From positions 106,719-170,718 of the forward strand of contig NMRB01001342.1 of the NCBI GenBank assembly GCA_002633025.1: a DNA stretch of 64,000 nt. Direction: 5' to 3'. Under the pieces are notes generated by a model, which saw nothing but the letters and a program-made list of their open reading frames with translations, made no database searches and was not told the DNA's origin. This DNA comes from Notospermus geniculatus (Eukaryota > Nemertea > Pilidiophora > Heteronemertea > Lineidae). Each line of letters opens with the position of its first letter. Position 1 is the first letter of the stretch. The translations under genes and the position numbers were made by a program. Below are positions 1 through 11,300 of this stretch, one piece after another.

Positions 1-124
1 CACATAATTTNAAAATCATACTGGGTAAAACCACGAAATTTGTACTTCTCCAGTTATCCTTATAATACAGGGAGTGCAACCGGAGGATGGAACAGCCACA
101 TCAGCTTCATTGGCCGTTGTATTT

Positions 125-187
125 CAGCAGGGGTTTGTGTGAGCGGATGAAGAGAAGCGAGGTAAAAACCCCTGCTGTGGGAGGATG
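125..187 (+). repeat. Dispersed repeat, copy 1
   Basis: This 63-bp segment reappears in inverted orientation at 15434-15486, inside a CFAP251 intron. Both copies share the words GTGTGAGCGGATGAAGAG and GAGGTAAAAACCCCTGCTG. Within this copy CAGCAGGGGTTT and AAACCCCTGCTG form a stem, so the unit may be a small foldback element. The transposon family is not recognised. Confidence 0.6.
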
Positions 188-1153
188 GGGAATCGGGATC
201 AAATAGCATTGAATGCGAGGACAAGGAATACACGCGCATAGTTCATTCAGTTCTTCACACCATCTTTCCAGCAGTCAAGTACAACAGTCTCGGCTAGACA
301 AACACCATCGTTCACCTGCCTGCAAACTATCTGCGAAACCATATCTAGCTTTTTCTGAATATCGATAGTAGTAGTCGAGGCATTCTGAATTTCTCTATCA
401 CAGGGCACTACTGAGCATTCCCTGAACTCCAGTAACTTAAAGGTGAAGTCTACTTATGGATTTGTCATTTTGTCAAATATGAGAGACAGCAGGTGACGTT
501 ACTCACAAATCCTTTTTTATTTCATGTTTTGGTCTCTTTCAGCATCTTTGGATGCAGAATCATCACAAATCAAACAATTCTAAAATCGACGATATCCATG
601 ACTAACAAATAAGCAGCTACACTTACCCCATTAGCTGAATTAGTCTAATTTTTTAGTGTCATATCCTGTTCCCAATTCATTTCCAGGGTTACAGGATGTC
701 ACGAGTAGTGACTTTTCATTGGTTTGGCAAGCTGACCTCCAATCAGTGGAGAAGAGATTTAGTAGCATTCCATAGTGGTTTTCCTATTAACCTTTATCTG
801 ACATTTCCCAACTCAAAGTCCATTTTTGGAGATTCATTCATTCAGTTCAGTCAAAAAGGCACATCATTACACATGATTATTCAGAAAAATATTCTAATTG
901 TGGTCTACGATCTTCACCTTCCTGACTGCAGAAATACTGTTTTATAGAGTGAAGTTCAGGCTGAGGCCGATAATGCCTCTTGAATGACTCCAATATGGTA
1001 TGATGACAGTCACCATGCACCATTTGAAGATGACTTTGTTTCCAATGACTGACCAAAGTATTTGTTGTATTTGTCACAGACAGACATGGTAGATAGCAGT
1101 TTAGTAATCCATTATGATGAATCAATACATAGGCCTCCTTTGGTCACACATAA

Positions 1154-1484
1154 GGGCCATTTAGACAACAGGCAAAAATCCACATGCGATCCGATCGAAT
1201 CCGATTGTGGTTCACTCTTGCGTGTACACGCTACCCAATGTGGTCTAATGTGGTCCATTTTGCTGGTCCCGAATCCACATTCGACCGCATTATAGGCCTA
1301 GATCACATACGACCATATTAAAATTCTCATCTAAACGCAAATAAGACCCGAATCCGGATTCATGTGACTAGATTTTACATGCGTGTGTATGCTACCCACA
1401 AAATTGGACCATATCCGGTCCAGAATGCGGATCGATCGGATTGAATCTGAATGTTTTTTTTTGGCTTGGTCGTCTATACGGCCC
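1154..1484. mobile_element. Diverged MITE-like inverted-repeat element (GGGCC termini)
   Basis: The left end reads GGGCCATTTAGACAAC. The reverse complement of the right end reads GGGCCGTATAGACGACC. Similarity continues inward through GATCCGATCGAATC-like words. The element is about 331 bp. The flank is TAA on the left and TAT on the right, so a 3-bp duplication is imperfect. The terminal GGGCC and the TWA-like target resemble the better-preserved elements at 11888 and 25333. A PIF/Harbinger-type origin is inferred. No coding capacity is visible. Confidence 0.5.
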
Positions 1485-3232
1485 TATATTTCACAGCTGA
1501 AATCATACTGTACCTGAATGATGATTTCCTAAATACAAGTCAATGACACAAGCACAAAACTGACCAAGACTCGCTGATCAAAAATCATAATGCTGATATA
1601 GTCATTCTCTTATATTTTTCACACTGAATTGCTTAGACATGTTAGATAGAGCAAGGAAAATAAACGCAGACTCATGGGCTACACCAAACCAGAGCAGGCA
1701 GGAATCAATCGTCGGCTGCAGCCTCTTCCCATGCAGCCAGGTGTAATCGCCTACAGAAGCCGCTGAACGTCCATGAAATCCATTCACAACGTTCACTCCA
1801 TTCACCATCAGCCATCCTGCGGCTGCAAGCATGCATCATCAACATAAAATCAATACTACATTTCTATTTCTTCATTCATAATTGCGACAGTAACCCGAGC
1901 ACTGCAGCTCCCTAGCTACATACAACAGATATTATTTGGTCAATTGGATAATTTTGAGCACAGCCAACTTCCTGACTTCTATTGTAATTGAAATTACACA
2001 AAACCCTTCCCCTCATCCACAATTTTGGACCATATGGTTCATTTTACAAATACAGTGCCAGAGGAACAGCCTAGAGTGTCCAGAAATGCAACTGGTTTTA
2101 GAGTAGACATGCCAATATTGGCTGCAGTTTCCACAGCAGCCTCATTACTCTAGCCCATCCCTAGTTTTATCCGCTACGAATCCGTCACCGAGACATGATG
2201 TGGCCACAGTTATTGCCCGTCATCTTATTGGCTCTGGTGTTTCCCCCACAGTGCACGTTGTGGGGCTTGCTAATTGTGTGGATGGCACCGAACAGAAATG
2301 GTTTGGACCACGTGGACGTTACTCACTATTCCAACTGACCATCCCAAGCACTCACTCTGATGCCCTCTTCAACAATCATTTACCATGAAATGTACAGTGT
2401 GTACCGGTACATCTTTCATCTTTCAACTTGGTGGGAGCCTCATGCATCAGAATATGATATAAATGGATACTGTACTTCAGACAGAGAATCAGTTGACAGC
2501 CAAGATGAACCCCTGATCTGTGAAGAACTGTTCAGCTAAATATTTACAGAATGCCGGTCCTGGAATCTCATGTCACTCTGTCAGGAACTGTTGAGCTAGG
2601 CACTTTTCTTGTCAAGTGCCTTTCCTGCAACACAGATCACTTCCTAGTTAAACTAACGGTATATATATATATATTCTAATTAAAAATAATAAGATATTAC
2701 ATAACAATTACGACATGTGCTTTGTCCATTAATTTGTGCTTGTAATACATTCAAGTGCCCATCCCTGTTTTGAGAACACATACTGAACTCCAACTGAATA
2801 CGCAACCCATAATATTAACACTGTGACACCACTGTCTCCTGTTCAGGTGCCCATCCCTGTAATGCGGTCTCAATCGATGAAAATCTATCAATGCAGAACA
2901 TTAGCATGAGCATGCTTTTGCCCATTCCATGAGCCAACCAAATGCCATTTCGCGGCATGGCACTCCTAAGTGTCTTCACTTTACAGCACTGCTGGGCCAA
3001 CATCCAATAATTCAAACATCAATATCATTCATTAACACCGACTATGCGTGGGNGAGAGTAGGTGATAAACAGATTTAGCGCTATTGTAATGAACTTCAAT
3101 ACAAAAGCTCCAATCCTGACATTTTCAGACTTAGGCCTACATGTCACCATGTAGAGGCCTATGTTTTTTATGGTTGTCAATGAGTGATGTCGGAAGAAAC
3201 ACTAACAGCCAGTATGGAGTTGCACAAAAGCC

Positions 3233-3335
3233 AGGCCTTGTCTTAAGGCGAGCTAAAATGTGCATGCGCCTCGCAAACAATAGAAATTCTATTGTTTGTG
3301 AGGCGCATTTTAGCTCGCCTGAAAAGACAAGGCCT
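3233..3335. mobile_element. 103-bp foldback element with AGGCCTTG ends
   Basis: The left arm 3233-3285 pairs with the right arm 3287-3335. It starts AGGCCTTGTCT and ends AGACAAGGCCT, and the centre is CAATAGAAATTCTATTG. A few mismatches remain in the arms. It shares its termini and its central 30-odd bases with the palindrome at 4012-4119, but the middle of each arm differs. An AAAGC match on both sides is a weak candidate target duplication. This is probably a non-autonomous hAT-like element, by analogy with the second copy. Confidence 0.7.
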
Positions 3336-4011
3336 GAAAGCAAGACTCACTCTCAGTGATTGCAAGTAGGGAATTGTCTAATTTTCTAATTTTTTTTTAA
3401 AGAAATGAATTTTGAGCATGTTGAGAGGCTGAGTCTGACTTCAAAGCCATAAAGGGGACAATGTTTCTTCCTTGGGTGCATTATCATTGATTGATTACTC
3501 TCTAGAAAGATTATAGGTTTCATGGCAGGATGCGTGTGATCTGTTCTAAAATCCCTTCCCATGAAAGAGTCTCATTTTGTTCACAACTAAGTTGATTTCT
3601 GATTAGCTTATGTATGTAAAAGCCCTAGACCTTCTGTTCTATAGAATAGAATTCCGTGCACCAATGTACCACAACATGTTAGAAAGAAAATATCGCAAAA
3701 ACGACAACAAAAGAAGTATTTTTCTAAGAATCGGTGCAAAATGCATGACTTCCTTGATCAGACATGCTATGTCTGGCAACATGAAAGACCACACCAAAGT
3801 GTTGTGATCGAAGGCCAGACCTAAGCGTAACTAACAGTCAGTGAGAGAATATTTGAACATACCATTCATCATTCCTTCTTTTGCCCCAAGAAAAAACATG
3901 CCAGCCTGAATCAGTTGATCATACTGACTACCATTAAGGGTTGTGACATCGCCACACCCTCTGATGCTTACACTAGTCTTATGATGAAGCCAATACATGT
4001 GGGGGTTCAAG

Positions 4012-4119
4012 CAGGCCTTGCCGTTTGACGGGCGCGATTTTGCATGCACCTCGCAAACAATAGAAATTCTATTGTTTGCGAGGTGCATGCAAAATCGCGC
4101 CCGTCAAACGGCAAGGCCT
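4012..4119. mobile_element. Near-perfect palindromic hAT-like MITE
   Basis: Arms of about 54 nt pair without a visible mismatch around a single central base at about 4066. The arms read CAGGCCTTGCCGTTTGACGG inward, with the reverse complement on the other side. The flanks carry GGTTCAAG on the left (4004-4011) and GTTCAAG on the right (4121-4127). This gives a 7-8 bp target duplication, which is typical of hAT transposons. The central word CTCGCAAACAATAGAA is shared with the element at 3233-3335. There is no coding capacity. Confidence 0.75.
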
Positions 4120-5219
4120 GGTTCAAGGATGGAGAACTTTGATCAGCTGACTAGATTTTCTAGAATTTCAGCCCATTCACATTGGTTTTAAACTTCAAAA
4201 CTGTCAAAATCCATGTCTGGCAAGTGTGGCTGGCAAAAAAATTACATGTAGTTTCTTTTTTAGTGAATTCACATTCTGTCATCCAAGGTTTACATGGTAT
4301 TAGCCTTTATCAATAAGTAGGTCACTGTGACCTACATTCAGTCATCAATGCATAGGATGGAAATGACTTTAGCCCTTTAGTCTTGAGTTGTGGCCCACAT
4401 CGAAGATGATGCGAATGACCTTGGAGGAATAATTCCTCCATGGAATGACCAACCAATATTGCTTTGCTATAAAGGAAATTACATTCTGTTTCTCCCTCCC
4501 CCCCCCCGAACGTCACCAGACAAGACCACATGTAAGATGTCGCACAGTGTGTGGGAGTATAAGCTACCATAACAGAGTGCGATAAAGCTTCATCAAAAGT
4601 CAATACCCATCCATGACATACCTGATTGTTTGATGTAGGTAACTGCAAATCAGATTATGTCGCCTCTCTCATCTCCCACCAGACAATGTACACAGCTGTA
4701 GTTGTGATATTGATGTCAGAGACAGTCAGTGACCATGGTTACGAGCTGGTCCTGCCCACCTCATGAATGAAACACTTTTGCAAGATACTGAACTTGGTAT
4801 ACAATGTAGGTCTCATCCTTGATTGAGGCACCACAATTTGGGGAGTACATGTAGTGCAATCTGTTTGGCAAGAAGTTTGCTGTTGAGCTGTGAACAATGA
4901 CAGTACACGAGCAATTGCAACTGGATTGTCAATGTGATCAATAATTGATACCACATGTACCGGGTATCTTGGTAATAATACCTCCATGGTTGTCAATGGG
5001 ATTCATGGCAATACATAATAGTGTCTAGGATTGGAAGAAGAACTGTCATTTAGTCGCAAGTTTGTGTTGCATTAGTGGAAGAGGTATATTAGAATCGAAT
5101 GGGAAGCTGGTAACACTGTACATGTAGCTTCATTCAAGAACTGGTATTGTCCACGGCACATTGAGGGGAGTACCCGTCCCCCACTGACACGTATCTTCAG
5201 TCTGGAAGGCAATTTCATC

Positions 5220-5709
5220 CGGTCCTACTAAATTGAGACAACAAGCGTCAAGTTGAGACAACTTGAGACAACAACCCAATAACTTGCGTCAACAAGGTTT
5301 TTCAATTATTTTTTGCCAATTAACTATGAGAAAGTTCAATTTACATATCTTCTGAGAGTTTGAATGCATTTGGAACAGGGCCAACGAAGATATCTTTTCA
5401 TGATTTTGTTGCACAAAATCGCGTCCGCCGACTCTGCAAAATGGCCGCCGGTCGCTGGCGCCCCTGGTGGCAGGAGAATGAACCAAGCCTATCTGCACTT
5501 GGCAGGCATTTTGTGGACGCTAAAATAATGATCAATATCTTCGTTGGTCCTGTTCCAAATGCATTCAAACTCTCAGAAGATATGTAAATTGAACTTTCTC
5601 ATAGTTAATTGGCAAAAAATAAGTGAAAAAACCTTGTTGACGCAAGTTATTGGGTTGTTGTCTCAAGTTGTCTCAACTTGACGCTTGTTGTCTCAATTTA
5701 GTAGGACCC
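5220..5709. mobile_element. 490-bp MITE with 8-bp target duplication (hAT-like)
   Basis: Terminal inverted repeats of about 170 bp (5220-5392 and 5534-5709) begin GGTCCTACTAAATTGAGACA and surround about 140 bp of unique sequence. The element is flanked by ATTTCATC at 5212-5219 and again at 5710-5717. An 8-bp target duplication is characteristic of the hAT superfamily. The arms also contain the tandem words TTGAGACAAC. No transposase frame is present, so the element is non-autonomous. It lies between the SH2B coding exon and the window start. Confidence 0.85.
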
Positions 5710-6021
5710 ATTTCATCAAACAATTGTGAACAAGAAGCAATCTGAATTCAGTACATTGGAACATAATGCTACATTGTAGCTGATCCTTATGTGTCTGACA
5801 TTAGTACAGGATCAAGCATCCTGTGCTGATATCAGACACATTAGACATTTTTCATTCACTCTTCGGTATATAGCTGTCAGGCTGTCTGACTCAAGTGCAA
5901 CCCTTGTTTCTGAAAAGAATAAATATGTACATGTAAAAATTTCAAGAAGAGAAACGGGCCAAGGCCTGTAGGCGTATGACATACAATTACAACACCCACA
6001 TCTGTGAATCGAGCTACATAC

Positions 6022-6711
6022 CTTCGGTGGTGTGTAGTATTCCAACATGTGACCACCAGTTGTCTTCACCAAAACAAGTTGACAACGCTCCCATTTTGAT
6101 TTTCCGCAATAGTCCTCACCAATCAACTGGTTAACAATCCCCTTCTTGATGCATTCCACAATCAGTTTTGTCAACTTCGTTTTATCGTGTTTTTCCTTTG
6201 GTCTACCATGCTTTTTCCTGGCAAAGTTAATGTTCGATTCCGGCGAAAGATCAACCTCATCGCTGTGTTGTTTAAACAGGCCCCGTACGCTCCCTTTAAA
6301 GTTCCGAAATGATAACTTGCGGAAAAAAGGTTTGTGAGATTTATGGTTGACTGGCGAGTGCTGTTCTTCCGTTTCAGAATAATCCTCATCGAAGATGAGC
6401 GGTCGGTTCCGATGAGGGGTTGGCGACAAGCTGCTCGTTCTCTTGGCTTTTTGCAATGAGAGAGGGGACGGGAAGCATGACTGCACATACTTTGGCTCTA
6501 CCAACGCATGGAAGTGTTCAAGAAAATGTGTGACAAATGCACTAGCGAATTCGGACCCAACACCAGGCCTGTCTATGCTGGGATTATCACACAGAAACAG
6601 CCTGAAGTTCCTGGCGAACTCTACCGCAGCTGTCGACGCATTCTGCTCACAAAAATCTGACCACCTGATGTAGCTGGTATCCCCATTGACCGAGGCCATG
6701 TCCTGCACCAT
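6022..6711 (-). CDS. SH2B: SH2B-family adaptor protein, first coding exon (partial)
   Basis: SH2B proteins are cytoplasmic adaptors that dimerise through a phenylalanine zipper and link JAK2 and receptor tyrosine kinases to downstream signalling through PH and SH2 domains. The exon encodes 230 residues. Residues about 16-70 form the zipper, with WSDFCEQNASTAAVEFARNF and further spaced Phe residues. A Ser/Arg/His-rich linker follows, and from about residue 180 the PH domain begins (KWERCQLVLVKTTGGHMLEYY). The exon stops at TPPK with donor AAG|GTATGT, phase 0. A start at the next Met (6699) is equally possible. The rest of PH and the SH2 domain are not seen in the roughly 6 kb downstream. Invertebrates usually have one SH2B gene, so no vertebrate paralogue number is implied. 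Confidence 0.9.
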
Positions 6712-7094
6712 TGAGGCATTATTATAGTGAAGAAATCGGGATTTTAAGGCTGAAATATGCCCGACACATGCGTGACATACATGACTGCAATAAATATCTG
6801 AAACCGGAAGACATCGTGCCAGAATAACAATTTGCGCATTCGGGTCATGCGCATCACCTGGTGTTAGGATCGAGAACTGAATAACTGGATGTGGAGTTAA
6901 TCCAAACTGTCTGAAATCAGTATAAAAGTGCCTCCAAAGTCACAAACTCCTACCCCGGTGTAGTAGAACATGAACATTTACCACAATATCAACCCTGAAA
7001 GAAAAGATGAAGGCTTCATACAAACGTAAATCAATTAGTTCATTCAAGGCCTTGTAGTTCATTATTATTTTGCGCCTCTTCAAAAATGTCAACA

Positions 7095-7515
7095 TTAGGC
7101 GGTAGGTGGCAGCAACTGACGGCAGCAATCGCGTTCACTCTCCAACACACGGACAAACTCTCCAACACCCAGACGATAACGTCACTGGTAGGCGATAGGT
7201 GGCAGCAGGTGACGGTCGTGGTGGAATTCAGTCTCTAATTCGCCCCCCCTCTCTCTCCCCACTACGTCATGTCATTACGATATCATTGTAGGATGATGCA
7301 TTTGACTGCTAACTTATGCCATGCCAGTTGTCTCTATCTTGTGCCATCACCAAAGAGGGCCCCTTGAGAATGAGACAAAACTCTCATGCCGACACCGTCA
7401 ACTGCTGCCATCTAGCGGCCCTTTGGACTACCAGTCACAGTTAGCTTGGAGATTTGTATTCTTGCGTGGAGAGTGGCTTCACCTGCACCGTCAGCTGCTG
7501 CCCCCTAGCGTCTAA
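7095..7515. promoter_or_regulatory. Cluster of four CTCF-like motifs, two forward then two reverse
   Basis: Four copies of a roughly 25-bp word of the form TAGRCGNTAGGTGGCAGCANCTGACGG are present. They lie at 7095-7122 (+), 7189-7216 (+), 7394-7418 (-) and 7487-7515 (-). The core of the third, read on the minus strand, is CCGCTAGATGGCAGCA, which fits the animal CTCF consensus CCRCNAGRKGGCRS. The others fit with one or two differences. The convergent layout in an intergenic stretch suggests an insulator or loop anchor. The outer pair could instead be terminal repeats of a transposon. Confidence 0.45.
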
Positions 7516-8014
7516 AGTGTAAAGTTTCATAGAGAACACAAAGTTTCACAGGGAAAAAAATACATTTCATTAGATAATGACATCATCCCCAGTGTCATTT
7601 TGGTTCCACTTGTCACATGTTCCAAAAATTCATCAAAAATTTGGGGAGGCAAGACAAAGGAAGGGCAGGTGGCAGAGACGGACATCACATATGGATCCGG
7701 CCACACCCGCCTGCATGACAAAACAAACAGCATGTAGGCTATGGCAAGCCGATAGTCCTTTCTGGCCTAAAATATGATTTAGGACCCTATACTACATGTC
7801 GGTTGGCTTTTGGCCCTGAACTACAGTTTCCGGCATCATAAACCATGGTTTAGAGCATAAGAAACCTAGGCCTATATCTTGGCCCTTGTATGGCCGAGTA
7901 CAACATGCACTGCATCAATTAACAACCCAGGAACAACATTTTTTTGTAATTCTACATTCATTTTATACATCTTGTATGTACAGTCAGTGCTATAAAACAA
8001 TAGTCAAAATATCC

Positions 8015-8020
8015 TTTAAT
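8015..8020 (-). terminator. Candidate CFAP251 polyadenylation signal (ATTAAA)
   Basis: On the minus strand the sequence reads ATTAAA about 380 bases downstream of the CFAP251 stop codon. This is the common variant polyadenylation hexamer. No canonical AATAAA in minus orientation was noticed nearer the stop. The assignment is by position only. Confidence 0.3.
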
Positions 8021-8397
8021 AAACTATTCTTTGTCACTGATTTGCTTGTAAAGCATATTCATCTTATTTACAAAATGGAACGATGTAACCTAATTCACAC
8101 TATTCAACTTAAAAAGGACGGACTCAAGATACATGTATGGTGCAGAACATGATACAAAGTATGACTGAGGGCCAGCAAGGCTGATGTGGACCATGGGAAT
8201 TTTTGTGTAAAAACTGGCATCACTGAGTGTTCCGACAAGGCTGAAGGTTTTCTGAGACACAGACACAATCCAACAGTCTTTAGAGAGAACACAAAACAAG
8301 AAATAAAAAAGTTACGTCACAAAAAATCTCTGTACTTGTAATTTTACTTTTTCAGGGAATCAAGATGGCTGTTTCACAGTCTTGGTGAGACTGACTT

Positions 8398-11300
8398 TTA
8401 TAATATTGTCTGGACAGTCTGGCCTCGTTCTGCTTCCAGATTTAGAACGTCTGAATACATGGAAAATCCCAGCACCTCATTGGCAAACATCTCTGCCGTG
8501 ATTTCAAATGGTAGATTGTCAGCAATGAGATCACCAGCCGTTGTAGGATCAAATTCGAGTTCCTCACTACTGCCACCTTCTGGATTGCAGCCTAATAACG
8601 TTGTCAGGTATTCTGCAAGTTCGTACTCGGTCATGTGCTCTCCTGAAAAAAAAGACACCTATAAACACACAACGCATGGAAATACTGATCTGATGCATCA
8701 AGAGCTTTCTCACATTGGCCTCCTTAACACACCATTGTCACATGGCATCTGTACGTCAGCCAGGGAGACATCTGTTATAGGGAAACAGAGGGGTGGCTTT
8801 GCTCTCAGATCTTAACTTTTATTACCTTGAGTTCATAAATTTATTAAAACACCTCATATTCAGTATAGATTTCTCTGATGTTTTTACCTTTACTCTGGAG
8901 CAAGTCCAACATCTCCCCTCTTTCAATTGATGCAGCTTGGTCACCAGGGAACCCTAGCATTTCGAATGCCCATTTCAGCCGATCTGGTGAGAGGCCAAAT
9001 GCAGGACGATGATTTACATACACTGAAAGAAACAAATGTACAATCTCAATTCTGATCAAGCAGTGATCACCAATGCAAAGAACAGACAGAATACTTGAGA
9101 AATCACATTTTACATGCAGCCCCTATACTCACATTTGATAAAATCACCGAGGTCAATTTTGTCAACATATTTGCCAGTCTCGACATATTTGCTGTATTTG
9201 ATTTCATTCAGCATGTCCATGATCTGAAAAGTAAACAGCGAATATTGGAATGCTCTGATCAGCTTATAAAGAAACTAGACAAACACTGATGGAATAAGAA
9301 TAACTTTTCGTACCTCTTGTTCAGATGGATAGAATCCCATTGCTCTCATGACGAATGGCACCTCTGAGAGAGGGATGTGAGTTGACACCTGGCGGGTTTC
9401 CATTGTATTCACATCTTGACTGAAATATCAATGAGAAACGTTATTTAGATTGACTATAGTTTGATGCTCAGGTGCTTAGTTGCAACCATTCTTCAAACCA
9501 TGTGTAGTGCATCCATCTCCAGTCAGATTTCAAAAGTCAGGAGTAGGCCTATGTAGCTTCGTGAGTACAAAAAACACAAGAAATGGGTGTTGCTGGAATC
9601 AGTTTGTCAAACTAACCTTCGAATTTGTGCATAATAGAAGTAGTCTTCAAGTTCAGCGAAAAGTTCGCCTCTGCGACCACCATCCAGCAGTCCATAGAAT
9701 GGGATCAAATCTTCACCACCTAGAAGTGCCTGAGCCTCGAGAGCGCTGGGAAGAGAAAGACATATTTAGTCTACATATACATAAGAATGAAGTCATTATG
9801 AAGGAAAAACGATTGGAATGACAAGAATGAAAAACGTTAAGGGTATTGGGTCAAAATTCTGGCTTTAGTACATGGAAGATAGAACACAACAAGATAATCC
9901 ATGATTTACTAAGACAATCCTTGATTCACTCACGGATAGTTGGTATCCCACATATGGACTGTAGCATCAGCACCTCCTGCTGTGAAGAGGAACGAGCCGT
10001 CATAACTGCAGGCCAAATTACTGATCTGGAACAGTAAACAGTAACATAAGCAGACGTCATCTGAAGAACATTCTTCATATTTCGCTTTCCCCATGGAACA
10101 CTACAGAATTGAAATGGATGAATACTGCTATTGACGACAACTGATTGCCAACCTTTCCTGGATGAGCGATGAGAGCCATTGAGTTGTGTGGATTTCCGTT
10201 CAGTGGCATAATGCTTAGGCCAACTTTATCTGTTGTTATGTAGGCCATATAGCGTCTCTCAGTGTCAGTCCCTGGGATCACAATCACAACATATTTGCTG
10301 TATTTGATTTCATTCAGCATGTCCATGATCTGAAAAGTAAACAGCGAATATTGGAATGCTCTGATCAGCTTATAAAGAAAGTAGACAAACACTGATGGAA
10401 TAAGAATAACTTTTTGTACCTCTTGTTCAGATGGATAGAATCCCATTGCTCTCATGACGAATGGCACCTCTGAGAGAGGGATGTGAGTTGACACCTGGCG
10501 GGTCTCCATTGTATTCACATCTTGACTGAAATATCAATGAGAAACGTTATTTAGATTGACTATAGTTTGATGCTCAGGTGCTTAGTTGCAACCATTCTTA
10601 AAACCATGTGTTGTGCATCCATCTCCAGTCAGATTTCAGGCCTATGTAGCTTCGTGAGTACAAAAAACACAAGAAATGGGTGTTGCTGGAATCAGTTTGT
10701 GAAACTAACCTTCGAATTTGTGCATAATAGAAGTAGTCTTCAAGTTCAGCGAAAAGTTCGCCTCTGCGACCACCATCCAGCAGTCCATAGAATGGGATCA
10801 AATCTTCACCACCAAGAAGTGCCTGAGCCTCGAGAGCGCTGGGAAGAGAAAGACATATTTAGTCTACATATACATAAGAATGAAGTCATTATGAAGGAAA
10901 AACGATTGGAATGACAAGAATGAAAAACGTTAAGGGTATTGGGTCAAAATTCTGATTGCCAGTGTGCGAAGCTGAACCACTGGCTTTAGTACATGGAAGA
11001 TAGAACACAACAAGATAATCCACAATTTACTAAGACAATCCTTGATTCACTCACGGATAGTTGGTATCCCACATATGGACTGTAGCATCAGCACCTCCTG
11101 CTGTGAAAAGGAACGAGCCGTCATAACTGCAGGCCAAATTACTGATCTGGAACAGTAAACAGTAATATAAGCAGACGTCATCTGAAGAACATTCTTCATA
11201 TTTCGCTTTCCCCATGGAACACTATAGAATTGAAATGGATGAATACTGCTATTGACGACAACTGATTGCCAACCTTTCCTGGATGAGCGATGAGAGCCAT

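Larger units (their letters stand above)
1..6021. other. Non-coding region, probable SH2B intron or 3' region
   Basis: I see no supportable exon here on either strand. The short open frames lack domain-like composition and paired splice sites. I looked on the minus strand for the rest of the SH2B PH domain and for an SH2 domain and found neither, so those exons probably lie beyond the window start or are absent from the sequence. The stretch holds several inverted-repeat elements, annotated separately, short TA-rich runs near 2659-2675, a C run near 4496-4507 and single Ns at 11 and 3053. Confidence 0.6.
6712..8397. other. Intergenic region between SH2B and CFAP251
   Basis: I see no gene here. 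The upstream side of SH2B and the 3' side of CFAP251 (minus strand) meet in this stretch. It contains the CTCF-like motif cluster at 7095-7515 and ordinary AT-rich sequence elsewhere. A variant polyadenylation signal for CFAP251 (ATTAAA on the minus strand) is at 8015-8020. Confidence 0.5.

Noticed and set aside
4322-4996. Minus-strand frames of 85-108 codons considered as further SH2B exons
   Set aside because: None shows PH or SH2 motifs, and splice phases could not be matched to the phase-0 donor at 6022.
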